Source of the DNA: an uncultured Taibaiella sp.
GTDB taxonomy: Bacteria; Bacteroidota; Bacteroidia; Chitinophagales; Chitinophagaceae
Assembly: GCA_937871155.1 (NCBI GenBank)
Contig: CALMXV010000355.1
Coordinates: forward strand, 1 to 14,519
Reading direction: 5' to 3'
DNA length: 14,519 bases
The position numbers were made by a program, and so were the translations under genes. How positions within the stretch are numbered: position 1 is the first letter of the stretch; every line of letters begins with the position of its first letter. Shown here piece by piece: positions 6,950 through 14,519 of the stretch. A model generated the notes under the pieces. It had not been told where the DNA came from and did no database searches. It worked only from the letters and a program-made list of their open reading frames with translations.

Positions 6950-7783
6950 ATGATACAAGCCGGAAATATTTACAATTTAAACATCATTAAACTAGTTGAC
7001 TTTGGTGTTTACTTAGATGCTGAAGGAACAGAGATATTACTACCCAAGCGTTACGTACCGTTAGGAAGCAAAGAAGGAGATGTCGTTACTGTATTCCTTT
7101 ATCATGATAATGAAAGTCGATTAATCGCAACCACCGAAACACCACTCATAAAAGAAGGAGAAATAGCTTTACTGAAGGTGGTAGATAAAAACCAACAAGG
7201 AGCATTTCTGGAATGGGGTATCATGAAAGACTTATTTATGCCGCTTTCTCAACAACGTTCGCATATTCATCTTCATCAGTATTATATAGTTTATGCCTAT
7301 CGGGATGAACAAACAGGGCGTATGGCTGCTACGGAACGTTTTGAAAAATATTTGAGTAACGAAACTCTTACCGTTGAAGAAAAACAAGCGGTACAAATAT
7401 TGGTGTGGGAAAAAACAGATATTGGCTATAAAGTCATAATAAACAATTGCCATATCGGAGTACTGCACTTTAGTGATGTGTTTCGAGAACTAGAATATGG
7501 TGAGATTATCAATGGATATATCAAAACCATACGAACAGATAACAAGCTGGATGTAATGATGGGAGAAAGAGGTTATCAACGAGTAGGTTCAGTAGAACAA
7601 CAAATCCTTTCTTTACTTAAAGAAAAAGATAATCACTTGCCCTATACCGATAAATCATCTCCTGAAGAAATTAAAGCAGTTTTTGGCATTAGCAAGAAGG
7701 CATTTAAAATGGCTTTAGGTTCATTATACAAACAACGTCTAATTGCATTGCACCCTTCGGGTATCACTTTGTTAGAGCAATAG
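6950..7783 (+). CDS. CvfB/YitL-like S1-domain RNA-binding protein
   Basis: The 277 residues match the CvfB (conserved virulence factor B) family: two or three S1-like OB folds (about 1-62, 66-130 and 142-206) followed by a winged-helix domain (about 210-275, with the recognition-helix-like stretch SKKAFKMALGSLYKQRLI). The first domain shows the S1 strand pattern VDFGVYLDAEG followed by ILLPKRYVP. Such proteins bind RNA and are cytoplasmic. Automated pipelines sometimes call them GntR-type regulators because of the winged helix, but the S1 domains argue against a DNA-binding repressor. There is no SD before the ATG. It is the second gene of a two-gene unit with the rhomboid protease and is followed by a terminator. 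The RNA target is unknown. Confidence 0.85.
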   Translation: MIQAGNIYNLNIIKLVDFGVYLDAEGTEILLPKRYVPLGSKEGDVVTVFLYHDNESRLIATTETPLIKEGEIALLKVVDKNQQGAFLEWGIMKDLFMPLSQQRSHIHLHQYYIVYAYRDEQTGRMAATERFEKYLSNETLTVEEKQAVQILVWEKTDIGYKVIINNCHIGVLHFSDVFRELEYGEIINGYIKTIRTDNKLDVMMGERGYQRVGSVEQQILSLLKEKDNHLPYTDKSSPEEIKAVFGISKKAFKMALGSLYKQRLIALHPSGITLLEQ

Positions 7784-7856
7784 TTTATACAGATAAATTT
7801 TACGCCCATTGTTAACATCATTCAGACGAATCTCTTATTAATATTACTTGTAAAAA

Positions 7857-7877
7857 GCCCTACTTGCATTGTAGGGC
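7857..7877 (+). terminator. Terminator of the rhomboid/CvfB-like operon
   Basis: GCCCTAC (7857-7863) and GTAGGGC (7871-7877) form a perfect 7-bp stem with a 7-nt loop, followed by ATTTTGTT. The flanking AAAA/TTTT can lengthen the stem past one mismatch. It lies about 74 bp after the CvfB-like stop. Confidence 0.75.
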
Positions 7878-7972
7878 ATTTTGTTGATAGTAGAATTTAT
7901 ATTCATTAATTAATAGCATGACATCATCATAATATCACTTAATTACTCTCTAAAATATTGTTTGATTTTTTC

Positions 7973-9904
7973 ATGAAGCAACTTCGTTATATTTTATCTG
8001 CATTTCTAGCTTGCTGTATAAGCCTCATTAGCTTTTCACAAACACCTTTACCCGATAGTCTGTTACAAATCATTAATACCACAAAGAATGATTCAACAAA
8101 AGCTATGGCCACGTTAAGGCTGGCGTTCTATTACAACTTTAATGATGTTGCTGCTGCAAAAAAATATATCGATATGGGTGTGCAGCTTTCTAAAGAAAAA
8201 AAGCTACCCTATTGTGAAGTATATAGTTACAACGTACTAGGCATCTACTATGATGTGCAAGGAATTGGTGATAGTGCTTATGCTAGTTTTAAAAATGGGA
8301 TTCAAATAAACAAGCAATATCACTTTACAGACTTAGAAGTAAAATTGCTCAACAACTTAGGAATGTATTGTTGGAATAACGGTCAACTCATAGAAGCACA
8401 ATCCTATTTTTTTGAATCATTAGAAAAAAACAACTTAGTAAAAGACGCTCAAAAAAAGACAGATGAAAGTATCATGTTTTCTAACATAGGGCTTATCTAT
8501 CAAGAACAAGACCTATATGCCAAAGCATTGACCTATCACTATAAAGCATTATCAATTCGAAGAAAAAATAAACAAGTAGAGCAGATTCCTTTATCGTTAA
8601 ATAATATCGGTATATGCTACGTGCATTTAGACAGTATTGATAAATCCATTCAAATATTACAAGATGGCATCGGACTAGCTACGGAACAAAATAACTTACG
8701 AGCTTTAGTGGACCTTAAAAGCAGTCTTTCATCCAGCTACACTACAAAAGGAAACTATGCTGCTGCATTAAAACTACAGCTTGAGATTTTGGCAATGCAG
8801 CAGGAAATAATATTAGCACCCAAACTTGTGATGAATCAAGAAGCGTTGGTTGCAGGTAGCTATATGATGCTCCATGATTATCCTTCTGCATGGAAACACA
8901 TGAACAGTGCTCTGGAACTATTAAAAGCCCATCCAGAGCTACATTATTTTGCGTCTTCTGTATATAGTTTTGCATCTTCGTTATACTTCATTAGTCAGAA
9001 TCCTGAAAAGGGTTTAGAGTATAATTTACTTGGCCAAAAACTATTAGAAGAAAAATCAAATGAACTACATCAACGTAAGCTATCAGAACTTGAAGTACGC
9101 TATGAAACCCAAAAGAAAGAAATAACTATTGCGCAACAACGCACGAGCATTGCACTAGCACAGCAAGCTATTACACAACGAAATTATTGGATACTTTTAA
9201 TCGTAGTACTTGCTTTGGGAGCCTTAATCATCCTTTATCTTATCCAAAACAAAAGAAAGCAACAAGCAGAAAAAGCAGAAGAACAGCGTATCACCAATGC
9301 TATATTTGAAAGTGAACAAAAAGAACGGGTTCGAATAGCAAGAGATTTGCATGATACGGTAGGGCAAAAGCTCTCTGTAATAAAGATGCTACTATCGCAA
9401 CAACCGCAAGATACAACGATGCAAAAAGTAACTCAATATCTAGATGAAACTGTAGCTGAAATAAGAACCATCTCTCACAATATGATACCGGAGATTCTAA
9501 ATTTTGGACTCATTAATGCCTTAGAAGATATAACGGATAGGTTAAATAGTACTGAAGCCATGGAAGTAACTTTTCTCTATGATACTACCCTTCAAAAATT
9601 GCCTTTAACTATACAGACAGAAGTAACCATTTATAGAGTAGTGCAAGAAATTGTTGCCAACATTATCAAACATGCGCGATCTACAAAAATGCTTCTTTCG
9701 CTAAAAGTGATGGCTCAAGAAGTACAATTGGAAATACAAGATAATGGAATAGGCTTTAATACGGATGCTATAGATGACTCTAAAGGACTTGGATGGAAAA
9801 ATATTTTTGCACGTATCAAGCTTATCAATGGGAAGCTGAAGGTTGTATCTGATAAAAAGAATGGAACTGTATATGCTATGCTTATTCCGGCTTCTACTGA
9901 GTGA
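7973..9904 (+). CDS. TPR sensor histidine kinase (HisKA_3 / NarL-type)
   Basis: This is a membrane-bound two-component sensor. Numbering from the ATG (643 residues): signal peptide 1-23 (MKQLRYILSAFLACCISLIS then FSQ), a periplasmic array of about six to seven TPR-like repeats (about 40-360), a coiled coil (about 360-400), one membrane segment (about 405-425), the HisKA_3 dimerisation helix with phospho-acceptor H460 in RIARDLHDTVGQKLS, and an HATPase_c domain with N-box N563 (EIVANIIKHA), D590 in DNGIGF and the GLGWKNI glycine box. All catalytic motifs look intact. An upstream in-frame TTG at 7958 adds only MFDFF. I chose the ATG because the signal peptide begins there. HisKA_3 kinases normally pair with a LuxR/NarL-type response regulator, but none lies next to this gene. 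A possible -7 element (TATTGTTTG, one extra spacer base) lies directly before the ATG, hinting at a very short leader. Confidence 0.9.
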   Translation: MKQLRYILSAFLACCISLISFSQTPLPDSLLQIINTTKNDSTKAMATLRLAFYYNFNDVAAAKKYIDMGVQLSKEKKLPYCEVYSYNVLGIYYDVQGIGDSAYASFKNGIQINKQYHFTDLEVKLLNNLGMYCWNNGQLIEAQSYFFESLEKNNLVKDAQKKTDESIMFSNIGLIYQEQDLYAKALTYHYKALSIRRKNKQVEQIPLSLNNIGICYVHLDSIDKSIQILQDGIGLATEQNNLRALVDLKSSLSSSYTTKGNYAAALKLQLEILAMQQEIILAPKLVMNQEALVAGSYMMLHDYPSAWKHMNSALELLKAHPELHYFASSVYSFASSLYFISQNPEKGLEYNLLGQKLLEEKSNELHQRKLSELEVRYETQKKEITIAQQRTSIALAQQAITQRNYWILLIVVLALGALIILYLIQNKRKQQAEKAEEQRITNAIFESEQKERVRIARDLHDTVGQKLSVIKMLLSQQPQDTTMQKVTQYLDETVAEIRTISHNMIPEILNFGLINALEDITDRLNSTEAMEVTFLYDTTLQKLPLTIQTEVTIYRVVQEIVANIIKHARSTKMLLSLKVMAQEVQLEIQDNGIGFNTDAIDDSKGLGWKNIFARIKLINGKLKVVSDKKNGTVYAMLIPASTE

Positions 9905-9964
9905 GTTTGATATCGAAATTTCTTCTTTTACATCAACTGATAAGGAAAGCTGCTCTAAGATAAG

Positions 9965-10023
9965 AACGATGAATGGAGCGTCGCAACGGATGTTTCATAG
10001 TAGCATTTGAGCTGACTGACTAA
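9965..10023. other. GC-richer non-coding tract
   Basis: Between the kinase stop and the shared terminator lies a segment that is visibly richer in G and C than the surrounding spacers. It contains GGAGCGTCGCAACGGATG and a GCTGACTGACTAA direct repetition. No open frame or RNA structure is convincing. It could be an intergenic repeat element or a gene remnant. Confidence 0.25.
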
Positions 10024-10034
10024 CAATGTAAAAA

Positions 10035-10073
10035 AAAATCGAGGTTACTTCATCTTGCAGCAACCTCGATTTT
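10035..10073. terminator. Bidirectional terminator between the kinase gene and lon
   Basis: A 12-bp perfect stem (AAAATCGAGGTT at 10035-10046, complement at 10062-10073) with a 15-nt loop sits between two convergent genes. It begins about 130 bp after the kinase stop and ends 9 bp from the lon stop. An A-run on one side and T-run on the other let it work in both directions. Confidence 0.85.
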
Positions 10074-10082
10074 AATGTTGTT

Positions 10083-12503
10083 TTATTTTTTGGAGATAGC
10101 CCAATTAAGTACTTCATTCATCTCGATGAAGTAGTGAAATCGGATGCCTTTGATATAAGCTTTGTTGATATCGTCCACATCTTTTTGGTTTTGTGCACAT
10201 AGAAGAATGTCTTTGATACCGGCACGTTTTGCTGCCAATACTTTTTCTTTGATACCACCTACGGGCAGTAATTGACCACGCAAGGTAATTTCACCCGTCA
10301 TGGCTACATAAGGACGAATACTTTTACCGGTGTATAACGACAAGAGTGCGGTAAGCATGGTGATACCTGCGCTAGGCCCGTCTTTCGGCACGGCACCTTC
10401 CGGCACATGGATATGTATATCGAACTCATTAAATTTCTCTGGAGCTATTTTGTAGGTAGCTGCATTCGCTTTGAGGTAAGACAGGGCTGTGGTAGCACTT
10501 TCTTTCATTACATTACCCAAATTACCGGTGAGGGTAAGGGAGCCTTTACCCCTAGAAAGGCTGGATTCTATAAATAGAATATCACCGCCGACATAGGTCC
10601 AAGCTAAGCCTACAGCCACTCCCGGAGGATGCCCTTTGGTATAGATGTCGTTATTGTATTTGGTTTTACCTAAGGTTTTTTCAATTTGTTCCACTCCTAT
10701 TTGGCTGTCCACTTTTTCATCCATAGCTATTTTGCGTGCTATGGAGCGCATCATAGATGCTAGTTGACGGTCTAATTCACGAACCCCACTTTCTCTTGTA
10801 TATTCTTGAATTAATTTTTGAATGACTTTATCTGCCATCTTTAAAGGCACTTTGTTGATCCCATGCAGTTCTTTTTGCTTAGGTAATAAGTGGCGTTTTG
10901 CTATTTCTACTTTTTCTTCTACAGAGTATCCCGTAAGTTGGATTATCTCCATTCGGTCTCTTAATGCAGGTTGAATTTCATTAAGGCTATTAGCGGTGGC
11001 AATGAATAATACTTTAGAAAGGTCAAATTCCAGTTCCAGATAATTGTCATAGAAAGAGCTGTTTTGTTCCGGGTCCAAAATTTCTAATAGAGCTGAACTT
11101 GGGTCGCCTCTAAAGTCTTTTCCAAGCTTATCTACTTCATCCAAGATAAACACAGGATTAGCAGCTTTTACTTTTCTTAAAGATTGTATGATGCGTCCGG
11201 GCATCGCACCAATATAGGTTTTACGATGACCTCGTAATTCACTTTCATCATGCAAACCGCCAAGACTTAGTCGAACATATTTTCTATCAATTGCATTGGC
11301 AATACTGCGCCCTAAAGAGGTTTTACCAATGCCGGGAGGGCCAACAAAGCAAAGTATCGGCGACTTCATATCTCCTTTCAACTTTAGTACGGCTAAGTAT
11401 TCTAGTATTCTGTCTTTGATTTTCTCCATGCCATAATGGTCATCGTCTAATACCTTTTGTGCTCGTTTCAAATCATAGCTATCCTCAGTAAAAGTGCTCC
11501 AAGGCAAATCCAGCATCAGATCTAGATGATTGTAGATAACTGAATAGTCTGGTGTGCTTGGATGCATTCGTTCCAGCTTTTGAATATTTTTTTCAAAAAG
11601 TTCTTTAGCAGCCTCCGTCCATTTTACATGTTCTGCTCGCTTTTGAAGATCCTTTATTTCACGTTCATTAGGTTCTCCTCCAAGTTCTTCTTTGATGGAT
11701 TTTAGTTGTTGTTGAAGAAAATATTCTCGTTGCTGCTTGTCTATTTCGCCTCTAGTTTTATTGGTAAGTTCATTTTTAAGCTCTACCATTTTTAGTTCTT
11801 GCTGAAGTAATCCTAATAAACTTTCAGCTTTTATACGTACTTCATTTTCTTCCAATAAATTTTGCTTTTCTTCTAGCTTTATAGACATGTGTGCTGCTAT
11901 GAAATTCATCAAGAACGAAGGCGCTTCGATATTACGGAGCATCATACCCATTTCGTTAGGTATGTTCATCGATTGTGATGTAATGCGTTCTGCATAGTCT
12001 CTGATGCTTGAGATAAGGGCATCAAACTCTTCATCATCTTTAGGATACTCGTCATGTAAATAGTTTACAGTTGCTTTGAAGAATGGCTCAATTGCAGTAA
12101 ATTTTTCAATTTTAAAACGTACACGTCCATTAATAAAAAGTGTAGTGTTGCCATCAGGCATCTTAATCTGCTTCATTACACGCGCAAGAGTCCCTACCAG
12201 ATACATATCTTTATCAGTAGGGTCTTCGTTATTCATATCTTTCTGAGCTACCACACCAATCCATTTACTGTTTTTAGTAGCATACTCTATTGCTCCCACT
12301 GATTTTTCTCTTGCTACTGTTATGGGCAATACCACATCTGGGAAAAGTACCGTGTTTCTTAGAGCTATGATAGGAATATCTTTCGGAAGCTTAGAAGTAT
12401 CTTCACCACTCCAGCTATCTTCTGTAAGCGGCATTACAGGCAAAAAACCGGAATCTTGTATATCACTCATCAAAAAATTATCAAACATTTCTTTTACAGC
12501 CAT
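10083..12503 (-). CDS. lon: ATP-dependent Lon protease (endopeptidase La)
   Basis: Lon is a cytoplasmic AAA+ serine protease that unfolds and degrades damaged and regulatory proteins. The 806 residues hold an N-terminal substrate-binding domain starting at about residue 42 (IPIIALRNTVLFPDVVLPI), a helical segment to about 350, an AAA+ module with Walker A GPPGIGKT (388-395), Walker B VFILDEVDK (451-459; D455, E456), and a C-terminal protease domain with the Ser-Lys dyad S711 (PKDGPSAG) and K754 (GGIKEKV). The 43-residue spacing equals that of E. coli S679/K722. About 40 extra residues precede the usual E. coli-like start. The ATG at 12503 has no SD. It is single-gene, convergent with the kinase and divergent from the barrel gene across 135 bp. 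No clear heat-shock promoter was recognised. Confidence 0.98.
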   Translation of the reverse strand: MAVKEMFDNFLMSDIQDSGFLPVMPLTEDSWSGEDTSKLPKDIPIIALRNTVLFPDVVLPITVAREKSVGAIEYATKNSKWIGVVAQKDMNNEDPTDKDMYLVGTLARVMKQIKMPDGNTTLFINGRVRFKIEKFTAIEPFFKATVNYLHDEYPKDDEEFDALISSIRDYAERITSQSMNIPNEMGMMLRNIEAPSFLMNFIAAHMSIKLEEKQNLLEENEVRIKAESLLGLLQQELKMVELKNELTNKTRGEIDKQQREYFLQQQLKSIKEELGGEPNEREIKDLQKRAEHVKWTEAAKELFEKNIQKLERMHPSTPDYSVIYNHLDLMLDLPWSTFTEDSYDLKRAQKVLDDDHYGMEKIKDRILEYLAVLKLKGDMKSPILCFVGPPGIGKTSLGRSIANAIDRKYVRLSLGGLHDESELRGHRKTYIGAMPGRIIQSLRKVKAANPVFILDEVDKLGKDFRGDPSSALLEILDPEQNSSFYDNYLELEFDLSKVLFIATANSLNEIQPALRDRMEIIQLTGYSVEEKVEIAKRHLLPKQKELHGINKVPLKMADKVIQKLIQEYTRESGVRELDRQLASMMRSIARKIAMDEKVDSQIGVEQIEKTLGKTKYNNDIYTKGHPPGVAVGLAWTYVGGDILFIESSLSRGKGSLTLTGNLGNVMKESATTALSYLKANAATYKIAPEKFNEFDIHIHVPEGAVPKDGPSAGITMLTALLSLYTGKSIRPYVAMTGEITLRGQLLPVGGIKEKVLAAKRAGIKDILLCAQNQKDVDDINKAYIKGIRFHYFIEMNEVLNWAISKK

Positions 12504-12614
12504 TATGTCAAAAATTATAAAGGAAAGCCCTACAAAAAGTCATTTTTGCAAGCCATAGTATATAGGCTAATGTCATGCCAACCGATTGAACCTGAAAAAT
12601 TAGCAGTCATATTG

Positions 12615-12622
12615 TACCTTTG
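12615..12622 (+). promoter_or_regulatory. Bacteroidota -7 promoter box of the barrel/AAA unit
   Basis: TACCTTTG is an exact match to TAnnTTTG, 16 bp before the barrel ATG. The nearest TTG upstream (12586-12588) is 26 bp away, further than usual, so the -33 element is uncertain. The same octamer precedes rpsA. Confidence 0.6.
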
Positions 12623-12638
12623 AATTAAATTTTGAGTT

Positions 12639-13454
12639 ATGGTTCAATGGAGGTCTAGCCGTGTAATTATTGCATTATTATTTTCAGTTTGTTTCATGAA
12701 TACGGTAGATGCAGAAACGCTTCAAGTTGATGAACACGACACTACAACAACAAAAATTTTAGTTTCCTTACCACGTACTATCTATATGGGCAATGGCTAT
12801 GACTTCTTTATGCTTTCTAGTTCTTGGTATAATCCTGGAGCGGCTTTCGAAGATAGAATTACTGCACCAAGGTTTACGGGAGTAGTGAATTTTGGAGTTA
12901 ATTTCCACTACGATGCTACCATTCGTTTGGGGTTCTTTACAGGAATTGGGTTAAAAAATTTAGGCTTCAATCATGTTTATACAGATCCTACTATCGGTAG
13001 TCAAAAACTGAAAATTACCGAACGAGTATATACGATAGGAGTACCCTTAGGAGTAAAGTTTGGCAACTTACGAGATCGGAATTTTTTCTTTGTAGGTGGC
13101 GGGCTTGATATTCCTTTTCACTATAAATATAAAGCTTTTTATAAAGGACATCGTTATAATAAAGAAACTAAACAAGGGGAGTTTTTTAGTAAGAAAACGG
13201 CTACAGTAATGCCTTATGTATTTATTGGAGTTTCTCTTAATCCTGGCATCACTTTAAAAGCCCAATACTACCCTACTAATTTTTATAATGAATCCTACAG
13301 CTTTGTAGATGCAATGGGGGCTACCATTACTCCTTATAAAGGGGTTCGTGTTCACCTATTTTCATTAGTGCTGAGTTTTGATATTCATTATAACCAATAT
13401 AAAATACAAGAGCGCGACTACCAAAAAAAACTCAAACAACGAGATTCTCTATAA
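12639..13454 (+). CDS. Predicted outer-membrane beta-barrel protein
   Basis: No specific family is recognised. The 271 residues start with a signal peptide (MVQWRSSRVIIALLFSVCFM, cut after VDA at about residue 25). The mature part alternates short amphipathic beta strands rich in Tyr, Phe and Gly (for example FTGVVNFGVNFHYD, TIRLGFFTGIGLKNLGF, YTIGVPLGVKFG and MPYVFIGVSLNPGITLKAQY) separated by charged loops. This resembles the small OmpA/PorT-like barrels common in Bacteroidota. It ends in a charged Lys/Gln tail (about 253-271) rather than in the usual aromatic C-terminal strand residue. A TAnnTTTG promoter box stands just upstream and the AAA ATPase gene begins 30 bp after the stop, so the two may be co-transcribed. 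Outer-membrane location is an inference from the signal peptide and strand pattern. Confidence 0.7.
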   Translation: MVQWRSSRVIIALLFSVCFMNTVDAETLQVDEHDTTTTKILVSLPRTIYMGNGYDFFMLSSSWYNPGAAFEDRITAPRFTGVVNFGVNFHYDATIRLGFFTGIGLKNLGFNHVYTDPTIGSQKLKITERVYTIGVPLGVKFGNLRDRNFFFVGGGLDIPFHYKYKAFYKGHRYNKETKQGEFFSKKTATVMPYVFIGVSLNPGITLKAQYYPTNFYNESYSFVDAMGATITPYKGVRVHLFSLVLSFDIHYNQYKIQERDYQKKLKQRDSL

Positions 13455-13484
13455 CAACATCCTTATTAGATATAATAGACGACT

Positions 13485-14210
13485 ATGAACATCATTGATC
13501 TCATCATTCAAGATAAAGAACAAGTATTATTTGACGATATTATTCTTGAGAATCAAAATAAAAGCCTCTTCCAACAGCTCATCAAAGAACATGAATATAT
13601 AGATGCTCTTCATCAATATCAACTTCCTGTAAACAACAAAATACTGCTTCAAGGTGCTTCTGGATGCGGTAAAACAATGACAGCAAAAGTCCTTGCGAAA
13701 TCTTTAGGTAAATCGATTCTTATCCTCAACCTAAGCAATGTAATCTGCTCTCGCATTGGTGAAACATCTCAAAATATCCGTCAAGTTTTTGAAAAAGCTG
13801 CACGCGAAAATGCAGTATTGTTTTTGGATGAATTTGATCAAATTGGTAAAGCCCGAGGGAATGATGATAAAGATGTGGGTGAAATGAGAAGGCTTGTAAA
13901 TACGCTCATCCAGCTCATAGATTATTTTCCTGAAAAAGCCCTTCTACTTTGTGCGACTAACCATCCTGAAATTATCGACACGGCTTTATTACGAAGATTT
14001 CAATTGAAAGTTACTTATTCACTACCTTCAGATACCGTATTAGACAGCTATTATGACAAGCTACTTTCTCGTTTCCCTTCTCATATGCATCAAATAGAAC
14101 GGCTTTACGGGGTTTCGTTTGCAGAAGCGAAAGATTATGCATTTACATTATTGAAGCATAAGGTTATTGAAGAATTAGATGCACAAAGAACTTCTACAGA
14201 AATTCTTTAG
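13485..14210 (+). CDS. Single-domain AAA+ ATPase
   Basis: This 241-residue cytoplasmic ATPase has one classic AAA+ module: Walker A GASGCGKT (57-64; K63), Walker B VLFLDEFD (111-118; D115, E116), sensor 1 N159 in LLCATNHPE, paired arginine fingers R170/R171 in LLRRF, and a short helical lid (about 183-235, with LYGVSFAEAKDYA). The region before Walker A is about 50 residues, too short for a separate substrate domain. It resembles the stand-alone AAA proteins that, in other bacteria, often sit beside an S8 (subtilisin-like) peptidase. No peptidase gene is visible here. Its partner or substrate is unknown. It starts 30 bp after the barrel gene on the same strand. There is no SD and no clear plus-strand terminator after it. 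Confidence 0.85.
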   Translation: MNIIDLIIQDKEQVLFDDIILENQNKSLFQQLIKEHEYIDALHQYQLPVNNKILLQGASGCGKTMTAKVLAKSLGKSILILNLSNVICSRIGETSQNIRQVFEKAARENAVLFLDEFDQIGKARGNDDKDVGEMRRLVNTLIQLIDYFPEKALLLCATNHPEIIDTALLRRFQLKVTYSLPSDTVLDSYYDKLLSRFPSHMHQIERLYGVSFAEAKDYAFTLLKHKVIEELDAQRTSTEIL

Positions 14211-14287
14211 ATTAAAAAAGCAACAAAATATTCATGTTCGTTTCCAAAAAATTAGTCGAACTAGTAAGTCAATCTTTTAATACAGAA

Positions 14288-14319
14288 TAAAAAAACTGCC
14301 TCTTTTAAGGGAGACAGTT
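14288..14319 (-). terminator. Terminator of the histone-like gene
   Basis: AACTG and CAGTT bracket an inner CTC/GAG pairing with one C-A mismatch (stem about 14294-14319). On the minus strand it is followed by a seven-T run. It lies about 60 bp beyond the stop of the lysine-rich repeat gene. The plus-strand side has no T-run. Confidence 0.6.
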
Positions 14320-14379
14320 CCTAGAGAATTTGCTAAATTACAATAATTAGCAGCTTTTGAAACTCTATTTTTTAGAGCC

Positions 14380-14519
14380 TCATTTTTTAGATGCTGCTTT
14401 CTTTGCTGCTGCTTTTTTAGGAGCGGCTTTTTTCGCTGCTGCCTTTTTAGGAGCGGCTTTTTTCGCTGCTGCCTTTTTAGGGGCGGCTTTCTTTGCTGCT
14501 GCCTTTTTAGGGGCGGCTT
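14380..14519 (-). CDS. Histone H1-like Lys/Ala/Pro-rich protein, C-terminal part
   Basis: Only the last 45 codons are visible; the gene begins beyond the window edge. They encode four copies of the decapeptide AAPKKAAAKK followed by AASKK and a TGA stop. This low-complexity, strongly basic composition is that of bacterial histone H1-like (Hc1/KAP-repeat) proteins, which bind and compact DNA. Similar tails also occur on some HU-like or other nucleic-acid-binding proteins, so the missing N-terminus decides the family. Coding is supported by the repeat staying in frame and by synonymous variation between copies (GCA/GCG, AAG/AAA, GCC/GCT). A terminator follows on the same strand. DNA binding is inferred from composition. 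Confidence 0.75.
   Translation of the reverse strand, partial: AAPKKAAAKKAAPKKAAAKKAAPKKAAAKKAAPKKAAAKKAASKK
14398..14517 (-). repeat. 30-bp tandem repeat, four in-frame units
   Basis: Four consecutive 30-bp units (14517-14488, 14487-14458, 14457-14428, 14427-14398) encode one decapeptide each. A diverged half unit follows at 14397-14383. Units differ only at a few, mostly third-codon, positions. The array probably continues past the window edge and may vary in copy number between strains. Confidence 0.9.

Noticed and set aside
7232..7468. Minus-strand open frame inside the CvfB-like gene
   Set aside because: Shadow of a clear S1-domain gene, with no recognisable product. The same applies to the minus-strand frame at 8742-8975 within the kinase and the plus-strand frames at 4402-4584 and 12322-12558.
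6950..7783. GntR-type transcription factor
   Set aside because: Only the C-terminal winged helix suggests this. The S1-like folds at the N-terminus and overall length fit CvfB/YitL better.
7958..7972. TTG at 7958 as the kinase start
   Set aside because: It adds only MFDFF before a well-formed signal peptide that begins at the ATG at 7973, and the segment overlaps a possible promoter element.
13485..14210. Part of an antiphage defence system
   Set aside because: Only a lone AAA+ ATPase is seen, without nuclease, peptidase, reverse transcriptase or other effector next to it, and with no mobile-element context.
14363..14377. Hairpin CTCTA-TTTTT-TAGAG just after the histone-like stop
   Set aside because: The stem is only 5 bp and AT-rich with no proper T-run after it. 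The hairpin at 14288-14319 is the better terminator.
14398..14519. CRISPR-like array
   Set aside because: The 30-bp units are directly abutting without spacers and form an in-frame decapeptide repeat.

Overview
The window looks like an AT-rich chromosomal segment of a Bacteroidota bacterium, probably of the Chitinophagia type. The evidence is: a PorP/SprF-family protein beside a TPR/propeller/OmpA protein of type IX secretion (T9SS) architecture; TAnnTTTG-like -7 promoter boxes; almost no Shine-Dalgarno sequences in front of genes; and a lysine-rich S1 ribosomal protein tail. Genus cannot be settled from the sequence alone. Every complete gene is intact, and no insertion sequence, phage gene, tRNA, rRNA or CRISPR array was seen.

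Layout. Positions 1-323 hold the 5' part of a TPR protein on the minus strand. Positions 378-2310 hold rpsA (minus) with its terminator, promoter and a strong SD/TTG start. Positions 2382-5758 hold two minus-strand genes: a PorP/SprF outer-membrane protein, then after a terminator a PorE-like TPR/beta-propeller/CRD/OmpA protein. A 379-bp divergent spacer follows. Positions 6138-7783 are a plus-strand pair, a rhomboid protease and a CvfB-like S1 RNA-binding protein, closed by a terminator. Positions 7973-9904 encode a periplasmic-TPR sensor histidine kinase with no response regulator beside it. A shared terminator separates it from convergent lon (10083-12503, minus). Divergent from lon are an outer-membrane beta-barrel protein and a single-domain AAA+ ATPase (12639-14210, plus). 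The window ends in a minus-strand histone H1-like lysine/alanine/proline repeat protein, cut by the edge.

How the genes work together. The PorP/PorE-like pair is the clearest functional unit: an outer-membrane protein plus a periplasmic peptidoglycan-binding protein, as in the PorE-PorP part of T9SS. The rhomboid/CvfB-like pair and the barrel/AAA pair look like short operons from spacing. The remaining genes are housekeeping (rpsA, lon) or stand-alone.

No wholly new multi-gene system is evident. The observations most worth a second look are the strong SD plus TTG start of rpsA in a lineage that rarely uses SDs, a 12-bp direct repeat with 21-bp period in the leader of the PorE-like gene, the terminator between porP and that gene, the barrel/AAA pair, and the decapeptide-repeat histone-like tail.
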